Source of the DNA: Zhongshania sp.
Lineage (GTDB): Bacteria > Pseudomonadota > Gammaproteobacteria > Pseudomonadales > Spongiibacteraceae
Reading direction: 5' to 3'
Assembly (NCBI RefSeq): GCF_029212375.1
Contig: NZ_JARGNU010000018.1
Coordinates: 1-63,171 of the forward strand
Length of the DNA stretch: 63,171 nucleotides
Shown: positions 26,444 through 34,427 of the stretch, in pieces
How positions within the stretch are numbered: the stretch's first letter is position 1
Layout: every line of letters begins with the position of its first letter
Made by a program: the position numbers and the translations under genes
Notes under the pieces: model-generated
Told to the model about the DNA's origin: nothing
What the model saw: only the letters and a program-made list of their open reading frames with translations
Databases searched by the model: none

Positions 26444-27904
26444 TTAAGCATTGCTTCTAGTGGCTACCTTTTTGCGCGGAATTCCTAAGCGCTGACGACG
26501 TTCCCACAGGCATTTGCGGCTGACCCCAAGTTTTTGGGCAAGCTCGGTTTCGCTCATTGAGTCCTGATGTTCTAAAACAAAACGCTGGAAATAGTCCTCT
26601 AGCGACAAATCTTCGCTGGGATCATTATTGCTGCGGCTGGGTTTGCTGCGGCTGTCTTTGCGCTCTACGCCTGTGCTGCTATTGGTGGAGCGATTTGTGA
26701 ATTCACTGCCTCGGCCGCGAATTTGGCTGATATCGACAAGTTCTAAGTCGATATCAAGGAGCTCATTGTCTATTTCTTTGCTGTCGCAGAGTATGACTGC
26801 ACGCTCGATGGCATTTTCTAGCTCGCGAATATTGCCCGGCCATATATAGGTGGTGATGGCCTGAATCGCTTTGGGGCTAAAATGCATTAATGGTTTTTTC
26901 ATTTTCTCGCAGCGATGCTTAAGCAGGGTTTCGGCCAGCTCGAGAATGTCCTTGCCGCGCTCGCGCAGTGGCGGCAGCTCTAGCTTCATTACATTGATGC
27001 GGTAGTAAAGATCCTCTCGGAAGTGTCCGGCGTGGGCCATCTCTTTGAGGTCGCGGTGGGTCGCGCAGATCAATCTAACATTAACCTTGCTCGACTCTAC
27101 TGAGCCAATGCGGCGAATTTCATCTTCTTGTATAAACCGCAGTAGTCGCGCTTGGGCCTCTAAGGGCAGTTCGCCAATTTCGTCTAAGAATAAGGTGCCG
27201 CCATCGGCGGCTTCAATTAAACCGATCCGGCTGCTGTTAGCGCCGGTGAATGCGCCTTTTTCATAGCCAAACAGTTCAGATTCAATCAGTGACTCAGGTA
27301 TTGCCGCGCAGTTCACGCAGATGATGGGTTTGTTAACCCGTGTGCTTTGATTGTGAATAGCCCGCGCTACCAGTTCTTTACCGGTACCGGTTTCGCCGTG
27401 AACAAGGACGGTGGCATCGGTGGGCGCGGCGCGACGAATATGGTCGTAGAGTTGTTGCATGGCCTTGCAGCTGCCTATCATGCCGTTGGCGTCGGCAATT
27501 TGCTTGCGCTGGCTGCTGCTGGGCTCGGGGCTGCTACCGGCGGGGGGCTTTTCGCTGGCGGTGCTGTTAATAATGCGTTCTACAGTCTCGAGCATCTCGT
27601 CGTGGTCGAAGGGCTTGGCAATATAATCGATAGCGCCTTTTTTCATGGAGTCGACAGCTGATTTGAGGCTGGCGTAGCTGGTCATGATGAGTACCGGCGC
27701 GTCGGTTTTACTAATGAGGTCTGTGCCTGGAGCGCCGGGGAGCCGTAAGTCGCTAATAATCAGGGCGTAGTCGTTGACATTGTAGGTGCTTAGGGCCTTT
27801 TGAACAGAGTCGGCCTCGTCTACCTGATAGTCATTGCGTTCTAGCAGGCGACGTAGTGCGACGCGGATGACGTCTTCGTCTTCAACTAAAAGGATCTTGG
27901 GCAT
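26444..27904 (-). CDS. cbrB: Sigma-54-dependent response regulator CbrB
   Basis: The 486-residue protein has a receiver domain (ILLVEDEDVIRVALRRL, phospho-acceptor Asp in IISDLRLPG, KPFD), an AAA+ domain (Walker A GETGTGKE, the sigma-54-contacting GAFTGA, Walker B GTLFLDEIGELP) and a C-terminal Fis-type helix-turn-helix (ETELAQKLGVSRKCLWERRQRL). ATG 27904 is chosen over 27925 because GGAGA lies 6 nt upstream. It follows cbrA by 64 bp and precedes the sigma-54-driven RNA. In Pseudomonas CbrAB controls carbon and nitrogen source use. Confidence 0.92.
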   Translation of the reverse strand: MPKILLVEDEDVIRVALRRLLERNDYQVDEADSVQKALSTYNVNDYALIISDLRLPGAPGTDLISKTDAPVLIMTSYASLKSAVDSMKKGAIDYIAKPFDHDEMLETVERIINSTASEKPPAGSSPEPSSSQRKQIADANGMIGSCKAMQQLYDHIRRAAPTDATVLVHGETGTGKELVARAIHNQSTRVNKPIICVNCAAIPESLIESELFGYEKGAFTGANSSRIGLIEAADGGTLFLDEIGELPLEAQARLLRFIQEDEIRRIGSVESSKVNVRLICATHRDLKEMAHAGHFREDLYYRINVMKLELPPLRERGKDILELAETLLKHRCEKMKKPLMHFSPKAIQAITTYIWPGNIRELENAIERAVILCDSKEIDNELLDIDLELVDISQIRGRGSEFTNRSTNSSTGVERKDSRSKPSRSNNDPSEDLSLEDYFQRFVLEHQDSMSETELAQKLGVSRKCLWERRQRLGIPRKKVATRSNA

Positions 27905-27968
27905 AATTCTCTCCGTTGCTTGCATACGGCCAGCGCGTCGGCTTATTCAGCCGGACAACATAACGCGA

Positions 27969-30950
27969 TCAGCCGATTATTTCTAGGGTGGCCTTGGCCG
28001 CCTCGCTGTCGATCAGATTGAGATGGATATGTATTCGGGTGCCATTGCCGCCAAATTCGGGGACGGGGCTTTCAATGCTGATATCGCCGCCGAGATCGCC
28101 AATAATGCTGTACACCAGCGCCAAGCCAAGGCCAGTGCCTTTGCCTGGCTCTTTGGTAGTAAAGAAAGGTTCAAAGATTTGATCTTGCAGTTTTTCGTCG
28201 ATGCCAGTGCCGTGGTCAGTGACCATGATATGGGCTGAGTTGTCATCTCGCGTAGCGTCAATGGTGATCATGCTGTCTTCGGGGCTGGCGTCGCGGGCAT
28301 TCGATAGTAGGTTAATAAATACCTGCATCAAGCGCTGAGTATCACCGGCCACCACGATGTCGCTGGGGCAATTATTGTTGTAGTGAATATGGCGCGCCTG
28401 CTGATCTAGGCTGAGTAATTGCACTGCCTCCATTACGCAGTCGCGCACAGTGACCGCCTCAAAGGCTTGGGTGGGGTCTTCGCGGCCGGTGTGGGCAAAG
28501 TTGACCAAGCTGTGCACAATACTGCTGATGCGCTGGGTCTGTTTTACGATTTGCGAAGCCGCCTCTAAGGTGTCGGGGTTGTCGCTCTCAAAGCGCAAAT
28601 TCTGGGCAAGACAGGCGATACCCGTAACGGGATTGCCAATTTCGTGGGCGACACCCGCGGCAAGGCGGCCTATTGATGCTAGTCGTTCCTGATGGGTTAA
28701 CTCGTTTTCTAGCAGTTGGGTGTCGGTGATGTCTTCCACTACCACGATCAATTCGTCGCGGCCCAGCATTTGCGATTCAGTGCGGTGCAGGTTTAGCCAG
28801 CGCAGGCCTTTATTGGTTTCAACGCTAAATTTGCTGCGGTGTAAATCGCTGCTGGCCAAAAAACTGAGCAGGCAGTTTGCCCAGGGCTCGGGCAAGCCCG
28901 TTAATCGCGAGCCTGTAACGGTATTGGACTTTATTTTAGTAATGTCGGCCATGGTGGTATTCCATAGCAGTATCTCTTGGTCGCGGCCTAGTGCGCAGAC
29001 GCCAATGGGAAGGTCTTCCAGTGTTTGGCGGTGATAGCGACGCAGGCTATCTAAGTCTGCCGCTAGGCCGGTGAGATTGGTTTGATAGCGTTCTAAGCGC
29101 TCTTCAATGTAGGTAATGTCCTCACTGCTGCCGATGAGGTTGTCGGTATAGGGTAGGGCGCGGTCTATTACGCGGCGGGCACTGGATGGGCCGATGAGCG
29201 AAGATAAATTGACTTCAATGCGATCGCGGATTCGGCGCAGGGCGTATGGCCTCGTTTCTAATTCGTCGAGCTTTAGCTCATCGAGGGCGCGTTTAAATTC
29301 TTGGGCGGCGGCGCTGTCGCCCAAGACCTCTTGTAGGCGCAATCGGATTTCGCTGGCGTAATGCAAATTTAGGGTTTGGCGCGTGGGTCGGTTTAGGTCG
29401 TCGAGGGTGCACGCCTCGGCTGCGCGGCGCTCTTCGGGAGAGACATCGCTGAGCAGTGAAACAATAATAAAGACTAGGCCGTTTAACGCTAAGGATAGGC
29501 TTGTTACCACCACCCAAAACTGATCGTCACTTACGGGATAAATGTAAATATCTTTGAGGAAATTGGGTTGGCTGCCGGTGAACATCGGGACGACAAGGCC
29601 AATTGTCCACACTGTAAAACCGGCGCAGAGGCCGCCGATAAAACCGTTGCGATTGGCTCTGGGCCAATACAATACGGCCAGTACCCCAGGTAAAAACTGG
29701 AGGCAGCCACTGGCAGAGGTCATGGTTAAATTAGTCAGGCTCTGGGATTCGCCGATCAATTCATAAAAAACAAAACCAACGAGAATGATCACGCAGATTA
29801 AAAGCTGGCGGGTCATTAGCAGCCAGCGATAAATGTCGATGTTGCGACCTCTGGGCCGCAGCACTGGCAAGACTAAATGGTTTAAGCACATCGATGCTAA
29901 GGCGAGGGTGGTGATGATAATGGCACCGCTGGCTGCCGACAGGCCGCCGAGGTAGATCAATATCGTTAGCCATGGTTTGCCGATTTCCAACGACAAGCCC
30001 AGGGCATAGTAGTCGGCGGGAAGGCTGAGCTCGCTAGCGCTCCCTGCCCACAGAATCGGCAGGATGGGAAGGCTCATTATTAGTAGGAATAAAGGCAGCC
30101 CCCAGCTCGCTGTGGCTAGGTTTTTACTGCTGGGGTTTTCTGCGAACAGCATGTGAAATATATGCGGCATGCACACCGCAGCGGCAAAAAACATAATAAG
30201 CATCAAGCGGTTCACATCGCCAGCTTGGGGTTCGTTAAGGGGCGCTAAGGTCTCTGGTTTGCTGTCTAGCCAAACCTGTAAACCCTCAAAGCTGCCAAAC
30301 ACGACGTAAGTGCTGATAATGCCAATGAGCAGCACGGCAAAGACTTTCACCAAGGATTCAAAGGCTAGCGCGGTGACGAGGCCGCGATGGCTATCTTTTG
30401 ACGCGAGGTTGCGCGAGCCAAATAGAATGGTAAATACCGTAATAATGAGGCAAAACAGAAAGCCGGTGAGGTTTCGGTAATCACCGCTGCCGCTGTCAAT
30501 TGAACGGCCGAGGCTTAAAATGAGGGTGGATTCTGACACTGTCTGAATTTGTATGGCGAGCAGTGGCCATACAGCGACCGCCGTAAACACGGTGACTAGC
30601 GAACCTACCCAGGAGCTGCGAAAGCGAAAGCTAAGTAAGTCGGCCAGAGAGTTCAGTCGGTAGCTTTTGCAGATCCGGTGCAGTGGTGCCAGTAGTATGG
30701 GCAGTAAAATCATCGCAGCGGAGAGGCCAATATAGTAATTCAAAAAACTGTAGCCGTAGTGCTGCGCAAAACCTACCGCGCCGTACACCGCGAAACCACT
30801 TGCGTAAATGCCCAGCGACAAAACATAGGTGGCGGGATGGTTGATCAGCTTGGCAGGGAGAAGTTGGCGCTCGGCGGCATAGGCGATGGCAAAAAGCAGC
30901 AGCAGGTAGCTGATACCAATAAATAACAGGGTATTGATATCAAAGATCAT
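27969..30950 (-). CDS. cbrA: Sensor histidine kinase CbrA with sodium/solute symporter domain
   Basis: The 993-residue protein begins with an SSS-family transporter domain of about 13 membrane segments (residues ~1-500). A STAC-like linker (EIRLRLQEVLGDSAAAQEF) and a PAS domain (ETLPIGV-like EDLPIGVCALGRDQEILLWNT) follow. The kinase core has GVAHEIGNPVTGI with the phospho-His near residue 767, an N-box INLLSNARDASPED, and G-boxes DHGTGIDEK and GKGTGLGLALVYS. ATG 30950 overlaps the stop of the small ORF cbrX (ATGATCTTTGA), as in Pseudomonas; the frame is open to 30983 but lacks a better start. It should autophosphorylate and pass phosphate to CbrB. Whether it transports a solute (histidine in Pseudomonas) is unknown here. 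Confidence 0.92.
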   Translation of the reverse strand: MIFDINTLLFIGISYLLLLFAIAYAAERQLLPAKLINHPATYVLSLGIYASGFAVYGAVGFAQHYGYSFLNYYIGLSAAMILLPILLAPLHRICKSYRLNSLADLLSFRFRSSWVGSLVTVFTAVAVWPLLAIQIQTVSESTLILSLGRSIDSGSGDYRNLTGFLFCLIITVFTILFGSRNLASKDSHRGLVTALAFESLVKVFAVLLIGIISTYVVFGSFEGLQVWLDSKPETLAPLNEPQAGDVNRLMLIMFFAAAVCMPHIFHMLFAENPSSKNLATASWGLPLFLLIMSLPILPILWAGSASELSLPADYYALGLSLEIGKPWLTILIYLGGLSAASGAIIITTLALASMCLNHLVLPVLRPRGRNIDIYRWLLMTRQLLICVIILVGFVFYELIGESQSLTNLTMTSASGCLQFLPGVLAVLYWPRANRNGFIGGLCAGFTVWTIGLVVPMFTGSQPNFLKDIYIYPVSDDQFWVVVTSLSLALNGLVFIIVSLLSDVSPEERRAAEACTLDDLNRPTRQTLNLHYASEIRLRLQEVLGDSAAAQEFKRALDELKLDELETRPYALRRIRDRIEVNLSSLIGPSSARRVIDRALPYTDNLIGSSEDITYIEERLERYQTNLTGLAADLDSLRRYHRQTLEDLPIGVCALGRDQEILLWNTTMADITKIKSNTVTGSRLTGLPEPWANCLLSFLASSDLHRSKFSVETNKGLRWLNLHRTESQMLGRDELIVVVEDITDTQLLENELTHQERLASIGRLAAGVAHEIGNPVTGIACLAQNLRFESDNPDTLEAASQIVKQTQRISSIVHSLVNFAHTGREDPTQAFEAVTVRDCVMEAVQLLSLDQQARHIHYNNNCPSDIVVAGDTQRLMQVFINLLSNARDASPEDSMITIDATRDDNSAHIMVTDHGTGIDEKLQDQIFEPFFTTKEPGKGTGLGLALVYSIIGDLGGDISIESPVPEFGGNGTRIHIHLNLIDSEAAKATLEIIG

Positions 30951-31116
30951 TGCGGCGTTGCTGACGAAGGCTAAAAAACACAAAAAGAATTATGGCTAGC
31001 CACACCAAATGGTGGCGATACCAGAGATTGCTACCCGTGTAGAGCCAGCGGCCCAAGCTGGGCGCGTAAACAAAAGCAAAGGTAACTAATAAGAGCAGGG
31101 GAGAATGAATTTGCAT
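30940..31116 (-). CDS. cbrX: Small membrane protein CbrX
   Basis: A 58-codon ORF (MQIHSPLLLLVTFAFVYAP... ending ...SLRQQRRNDL) encodes two hydrophobic segments, one near residues 5-18 and one near 36-50, with a basic tail. Its TGA lies inside the first codons of cbrA, an 11-base overlap (ATGATCTTTGA). As I recall, Pseudomonas has an equivalent small ORF, cbrX, translationally coupled to cbrA. No strong Shine-Dalgarno is seen for its ATG. Function is unknown beyond likely coupling. Confidence 0.75.
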   Translation of the reverse strand: MQIHSPLLLLVTFAFVYAPSLGRWLYTGSNLWYRHHLVWLAIILFVFFSLRQQRRNDL

Positions 31117-31228
31117 GGCGACCGGAACGCGTTCACTGTCGGCTTGATGTTACTGGACGCGCGGGGAAACTGCAAAGAATGTGTCGAAAAGTGATGCTGA
31201 AGATTGGCGCGGGATAGTCGCGGGCGGA

Positions 31229-32104
31229 TCAGTGCGCGGGAATTTGCCGACCGGCGGGTATGTCTTGGAGCTGCCAGTGCCCAGCGGCCCAATTAAGTAG
31301 CTCGGGAATAGTGTTGATGTGATCAGGGGGCGGGGTTTGCTGCAAATAGCGCAGCGCTAAGCAAAGGTTGTTAAAGGCGTGGCTATCGTCCAATGCCGGC
31401 GCAAAGCTCTGTTTGCTGAGCTTGTGGCCATCGTCGCCGACGATCACTGGAATATGGCAGTAGCGAACAAGGGGAAGGCCGAGGGCCTTTTGCAGGTGGA
31501 TTTGCCACGCGCTGGCATCAAGAAGGTCGACACCGCGCACAATATCGGTAATGCCTTGTGCTGCGTCATCGACCACGACCGCGAGTTGATAGGCATATAA
31601 GCCGTCTTTGCGTTTTAGAATGGGATCGCCAATATCTGCCCCGCGGCGAATTTGCGGACCCTGCAGGCGGTCGTTAAATTCCACCGGCTGGTCGCCAATG
31701 CGCAAGCGGATGGCGGATTGTTCGGGTTGGCCTAGGTGGCGACATGCTCCGGTGTGAAGTCCATTGCTGGGCGCGAGTTGCCGGCGGGAGCATGCACACC
31801 AATAGGCGAGATTAGTGGTGAATAATTGATTAAGGTGCTGCTCGTAGGCGGCGCTGCGCTGGCTCTGCCAAAAAACATCGCCGTCCCACTTTAGGCCATG
31901 ATTTATTAGACTGTTGAGGATGATTTGCGCGGCACCGGCCTGCTCCCGAGGCGGATCTATATCTTCCATGCGCAACAGCCACTGGCCACGGTTGGCGCGA
32001 GCGTCTAAATAGCTGGCCAAGGCGGTAACAAGGGAGCCAATATGCAAGGGGCCGCTGGGCGAGGGGGCGAATCGGCCAATATAGGGGGTGCTAGGGAGTG
32101 ACAT
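31229..32104 (-). CDS. gluQ: Glutamyl-Q tRNA(Asp) synthetase
   Basis: GluQ attaches glutamate to queuosine at position 34 of tRNA(Asp). The 291-residue protein is a truncated GluRS catalytic core without the anticodon-binding domain: GRFAPSPSGPLHIGSLVTAL (HIGH region), a Cys zinc cluster (YWCACSRRQ...GACRHL), and the KMSKS-like DGHKLSKQS. It lies 38 bp after dksA, as in many gammaproteobacteria. Its ATG lacks a visible Shine-Dalgarno and follows a GC-rich hairpin. Confidence 0.95.
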   Translation of the reverse strand: MSLPSTPYIGRFAPSPSGPLHIGSLVTALASYLDARANRGQWLLRMEDIDPPREQAGAAQIILNSLINHGLKWDGDVFWQSQRSAAYEQHLNQLFTTNLAYWCACSRRQLAPSNGLHTGACRHLGQPEQSAIRLRIGDQPVEFNDRLQGPQIRRGADIGDPILKRKDGLYAYQLAVVVDDAAQGITDIVRGVDLLDASAWQIHLQKALGLPLVRYCHIPVIVGDDGHKLSKQSFAPALDDSHAFNNLCLALRYLQQTPPPDHINTIPELLNWAAGHWQLQDIPAGRQIPAH

Positions 32105-32117
32105 TGGGGGTGTTTGT

Positions 32118-32133
32118 GGGCGGCGAGCCGCCC
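32118..32133 (-). other. GC-rich hairpin between dksA and gluQ
   Basis: GGGCGG (32118-32123) pairs perfectly with CCGCCC (32128-32133) around a 4-nt loop, 14 bp before the gluQ ATG and 9 bp past the dksA stop. No T-run follows. It could be a partial terminator or limit gluQ translation. Confidence 0.5.
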
Positions 32134-32142
32134 AGCAAGATT

Positions 32143-32580
32143 TTAGCCGCGTTCTTGACGTTCTTTAATCTCGTCTAAGGTTTTGCAGTCTATGCACAGC
32201 GTTGCTGTGGGGCGCGCTTCTAAGCGCTTAATGCCAATGTCGACGCCGCAGGTATTGCAGTAGCCGTAGTCGTCTTCATCGATCAGATTTATGGTTGAGT
32301 CAATTTTCTTAATCAATTTACGCTCGCGATCACGGGTGCGGAGCTCAAGGCTGAACTCTTCTTCCTGTGTGGCGCGGTCGGCTGGATCAGGGAAATTGGC
32401 CGCTTCATCTTTCATGTGACTCACAGTGCGGTCTACTTCTTCCATTAGCTCTGCCTTCCAATTAAGCAGAATTTGGCGGAAGTGTTCCTTCTGTTTGTCG
32501 TTCATATATTCTTCGCCCTTTTTTTCTACATAAGGGACAAAGGTTTTCAAGTTTTCAGGTGTGCTCTGTTGTGCAGGCAT
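32143..32580 (-). CDS. dksA: RNA polymerase-binding transcription factor DksA
   Basis: DksA enters the RNA polymerase secondary channel and, with ppGpp, represses rRNA promoters and activates amino-acid genes. The 145-residue protein has the coiled-coil hairpin with the DPADRATQ tip (the DxxDxA acidic tip) and a C4 zinc finger ([19 protein letters not shown], then LCIDC). The N-terminal ~25 residues match Pseudomonas-type DksA. An rRNA-type promoter, a likely target, lies at 63102. Confidence 0.97.
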   Translation of the reverse strand: MPAQQSTPENLKTFVPYVEKKGEEYMNDKQKEHFRQILLNWKAELMEEVDRTVSHMKDEAANFPDPADRATQEEEFSLELRTRDRERKLIKKIDSTINLIDEDDYGYCNTCGVDIGIKRLEARPTATLCIDCKTLDEIKERQERG

Positions 32581-32797
32581 GGTTGGCCCTCTTTTTTACA
32601 AGCCGTTAACCGCAAACCGCGGGCATGCGCGGCGACGCTGTGCCGCCAAATCGGCAAAACTACCAGATATGGCGCTGTTGCGCCACACGAAATTGCGCTT
32701 AAAGCCCTGTTGCGGATATTCATTGGGCTGATGTGATGATGTTAAGGCTCCGTGGATAAAGTTACACTCCTGCTTTTGGATCATAGGAATAGTATAG

Positions 32798-33958
32798 GTG
32801 AGTAAATCCTTTGCGCGTCGTTTAGCCGATATTGAACCGTTTCGGGTGGTTGAGGTGCTCACTCGCGCCAAGGCGCTCGCGGCGGCGGGCCGAGATATTA
32901 TTCATATGGAGGCTGGTGAACCGGATTTTAGCAGTGCCGAGCCGATTATTCGCGCGGCAAAGGCCTCGTTAGACCGCGGTGAAACCAGCTATACCCCCGC
33001 GGCTGGCATTCCCGCGTTGCGCGAGGCAATCTCCAATTATTACCGTCAGGATTATGGGCTAGATATATCGCCGAACCGAATCATGATCACCCCAGGCGCC
33101 TCGGGTGCGCTGTTGTTGCTGGCGGGGTTATTAATTAATCCCGGTGACGGCATGTTGATGACCGACCCAGGTTATCCCTGCAATCGCCATTTTTTGCGGC
33201 TAGTTGAGGGCGAGGGGCAGCTGGTGCCGGTGGGGCCAGAGGATCGTTTTCAGCTCAGCGCAGAAAAAGCCGAGCAGCATTGGCAGGCCAATACCAAGGG
33301 CATTATGGTGGCCTCACCGGCGAACCCCAGCGGCGAAATTCTCACCGCGCCGCAATTGCGCGATTTACACAGCCTCTGTGAGCGCAAACACGGTCACTTG
33401 ATTGTGGACGAGATTTATCACGGCCTGAATTACGGGGTGGATGCGCCGAGTATTTTGTCGATTACCGATCAGGCCTTTGTGATTAATAGTTTTTCTAAAT
33501 ACTTTGGGATGACCGGCTGGCGCCTAGGCTGGTTGGTGGCGCCAGAAGAGGCGGTGCCGGAATTAGAAAAATTGGCTCAGAATCTGTTTATCTCTATGTC
33601 GACGATGGCGCAACACGCGGCGCTGGCTGCCTTTGCGCCAGAGACCCGCATTATCCTAAACGCTCGCCGCGATGAATTTGCCCAGCGCCGCGATTATTTG
33701 TTGCCGGAACTGCGGAGTTTGGGTTTTGACATTCCTCACTGTCCAGCCGGCGCGCTTTATCTTTACGCCGGTATTAAGCGTTTTAACATGAGTAGTCCAG
33801 AATTTTGCCGCTCATTGCTGGAAGACCACGGCATTGCCATTACCCCTGGTGAAGACTTTGGTCGCTACCGAGCCGATGAGCATGTGCGCTTTGCCTACAC
33901 CACCGGTATGGACCGTTTAGCCGAGGGTGTGGCGCGGCTGCGCAAGCTTTACGGCTGA
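32798..33958 (+). CDS. PLP-dependent class I aminotransferase
   Basis: The 386-residue protein is a fold-type I aminotransferase: EAGEPDFSSAEPI, TPAAGIPALREAI, ITPGASGALLLLA, VASPANPSGEI, LIVDEIYHGLNY and the PLP-Lys in NSFSKYFGMTGWRLGW. The start codon is GTG with AGGA about 10 nt upstream. An equivalent gene flanks dksA in Pseudomonas as I recall. The amino donor is not predictable. It is divergent from dksA and its 3' end overlaps the convergent haemoglobin gene by 10 bp. Confidence 0.9.
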   Translation: MSKSFARRLADIEPFRVVEVLTRAKALAAAGRDIIHMEAGEPDFSSAEPIIRAAKASLDRGETSYTPAAGIPALREAISNYYRQDYGLDISPNRIMITPGASGALLLLAGLLINPGDGMLMTDPGYPCNRHFLRLVEGEGQLVPVGPEDRFQLSAEKAEQHWQANTKGIMVASPANPSGEILTAPQLRDLHSLCERKHGHLIVDEIYHGLNYGVDAPSILSITDQAFVINSFSKYFGMTGWRLGWLVAPEEAVPELEKLAQNLFISMSTMAQHAALAAFAPETRIILNARRDEFAQRRDYLLPELRSLGFDIPHCPAGALYLYAGIKRFNMSSPEFCRSLLEDHGIAITPGEDFGRYRADEHVRFAYTTGMDRLAEGVARLRKLYG

Positions 33959-34389
33959 GGATTGCTGTAAATTTGCACACCAAGCTCGCCGCTACTGTCA
34001 TCGGCGCGTGCAGCGAGGGCACTTGCCATGGATTGCGCAATTGCTTGGGCGCGCTGTTTCATTGCCTCGCAGCGCGGGCCGCAGAATAAGCGGTCGATAC
34101 TGTTGTTGAGTAAATACAGCCAGCGGTGAAAGTGGTGTGGGCTCAGCGCGGCACGGTGATGGAGTTCTTGGTGGCGCTTAAATAATTCGCCTTGATAAAC
34201 CCGTTCAGACAGCAATTGCTGCACCCAGAAATCGGTGACCTTCGGCAGGTGATCTTCGAGTGAGAAGACCATTACGTCGGTAAAATAAAAGCCGATAATA
34301 TCGTCATTGAGCACGTGCTCGTAGAAATGCCTAAGCAGGGTTTCTATATCGCCGCGATTGCGGATGTCGTGATTGCTGTTGTTAATCAT
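33949..34389 (-). CDS. Group III truncated haemoglobin
   Basis: The 146-residue protein resembles group III truncated globins: an N-terminal IETLLRHFYEHVLNDDIIGFYF (B helix with Phe/Tyr), the segment LPKVTDFWVQQLL, the proximal-His region HQELHHRAALSPHHFHRWLYLL and a distal C-terminal helix. It would bind haem and O2, NO or CO in the cytoplasm. It lies 38 bp downstream of bcsC on the same strand and could be a trailing gene of the cellulose operon (inference). Its end overlaps the aminotransferase gene. Confidence 0.82.
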   Translation of the reverse strand: MINNSNHDIRNRGDIETLLRHFYEHVLNDDIIGFYFTDVMVFSLEDHLPKVTDFWVQQLLSERVYQGELFKRHQELHHRAALSPHHFHRWLYLLNNSIDRLFCGPRCEAMKQRAQAIAQSMASALAARADDSSGELGVQIYSNPQP

Positions 34390-34427
34390 ATATTGAATGA
34401 TTCGGCTCGTTTTGATTACTCGCGTGC

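Noticed and set aside
30951-30983. Longer cbrA N-terminus (start at 30983)
   Set aside because: No Shine-Dalgarno or better start codon; the cbrX overlap and the position of the first membrane segment favour ATG 30950.
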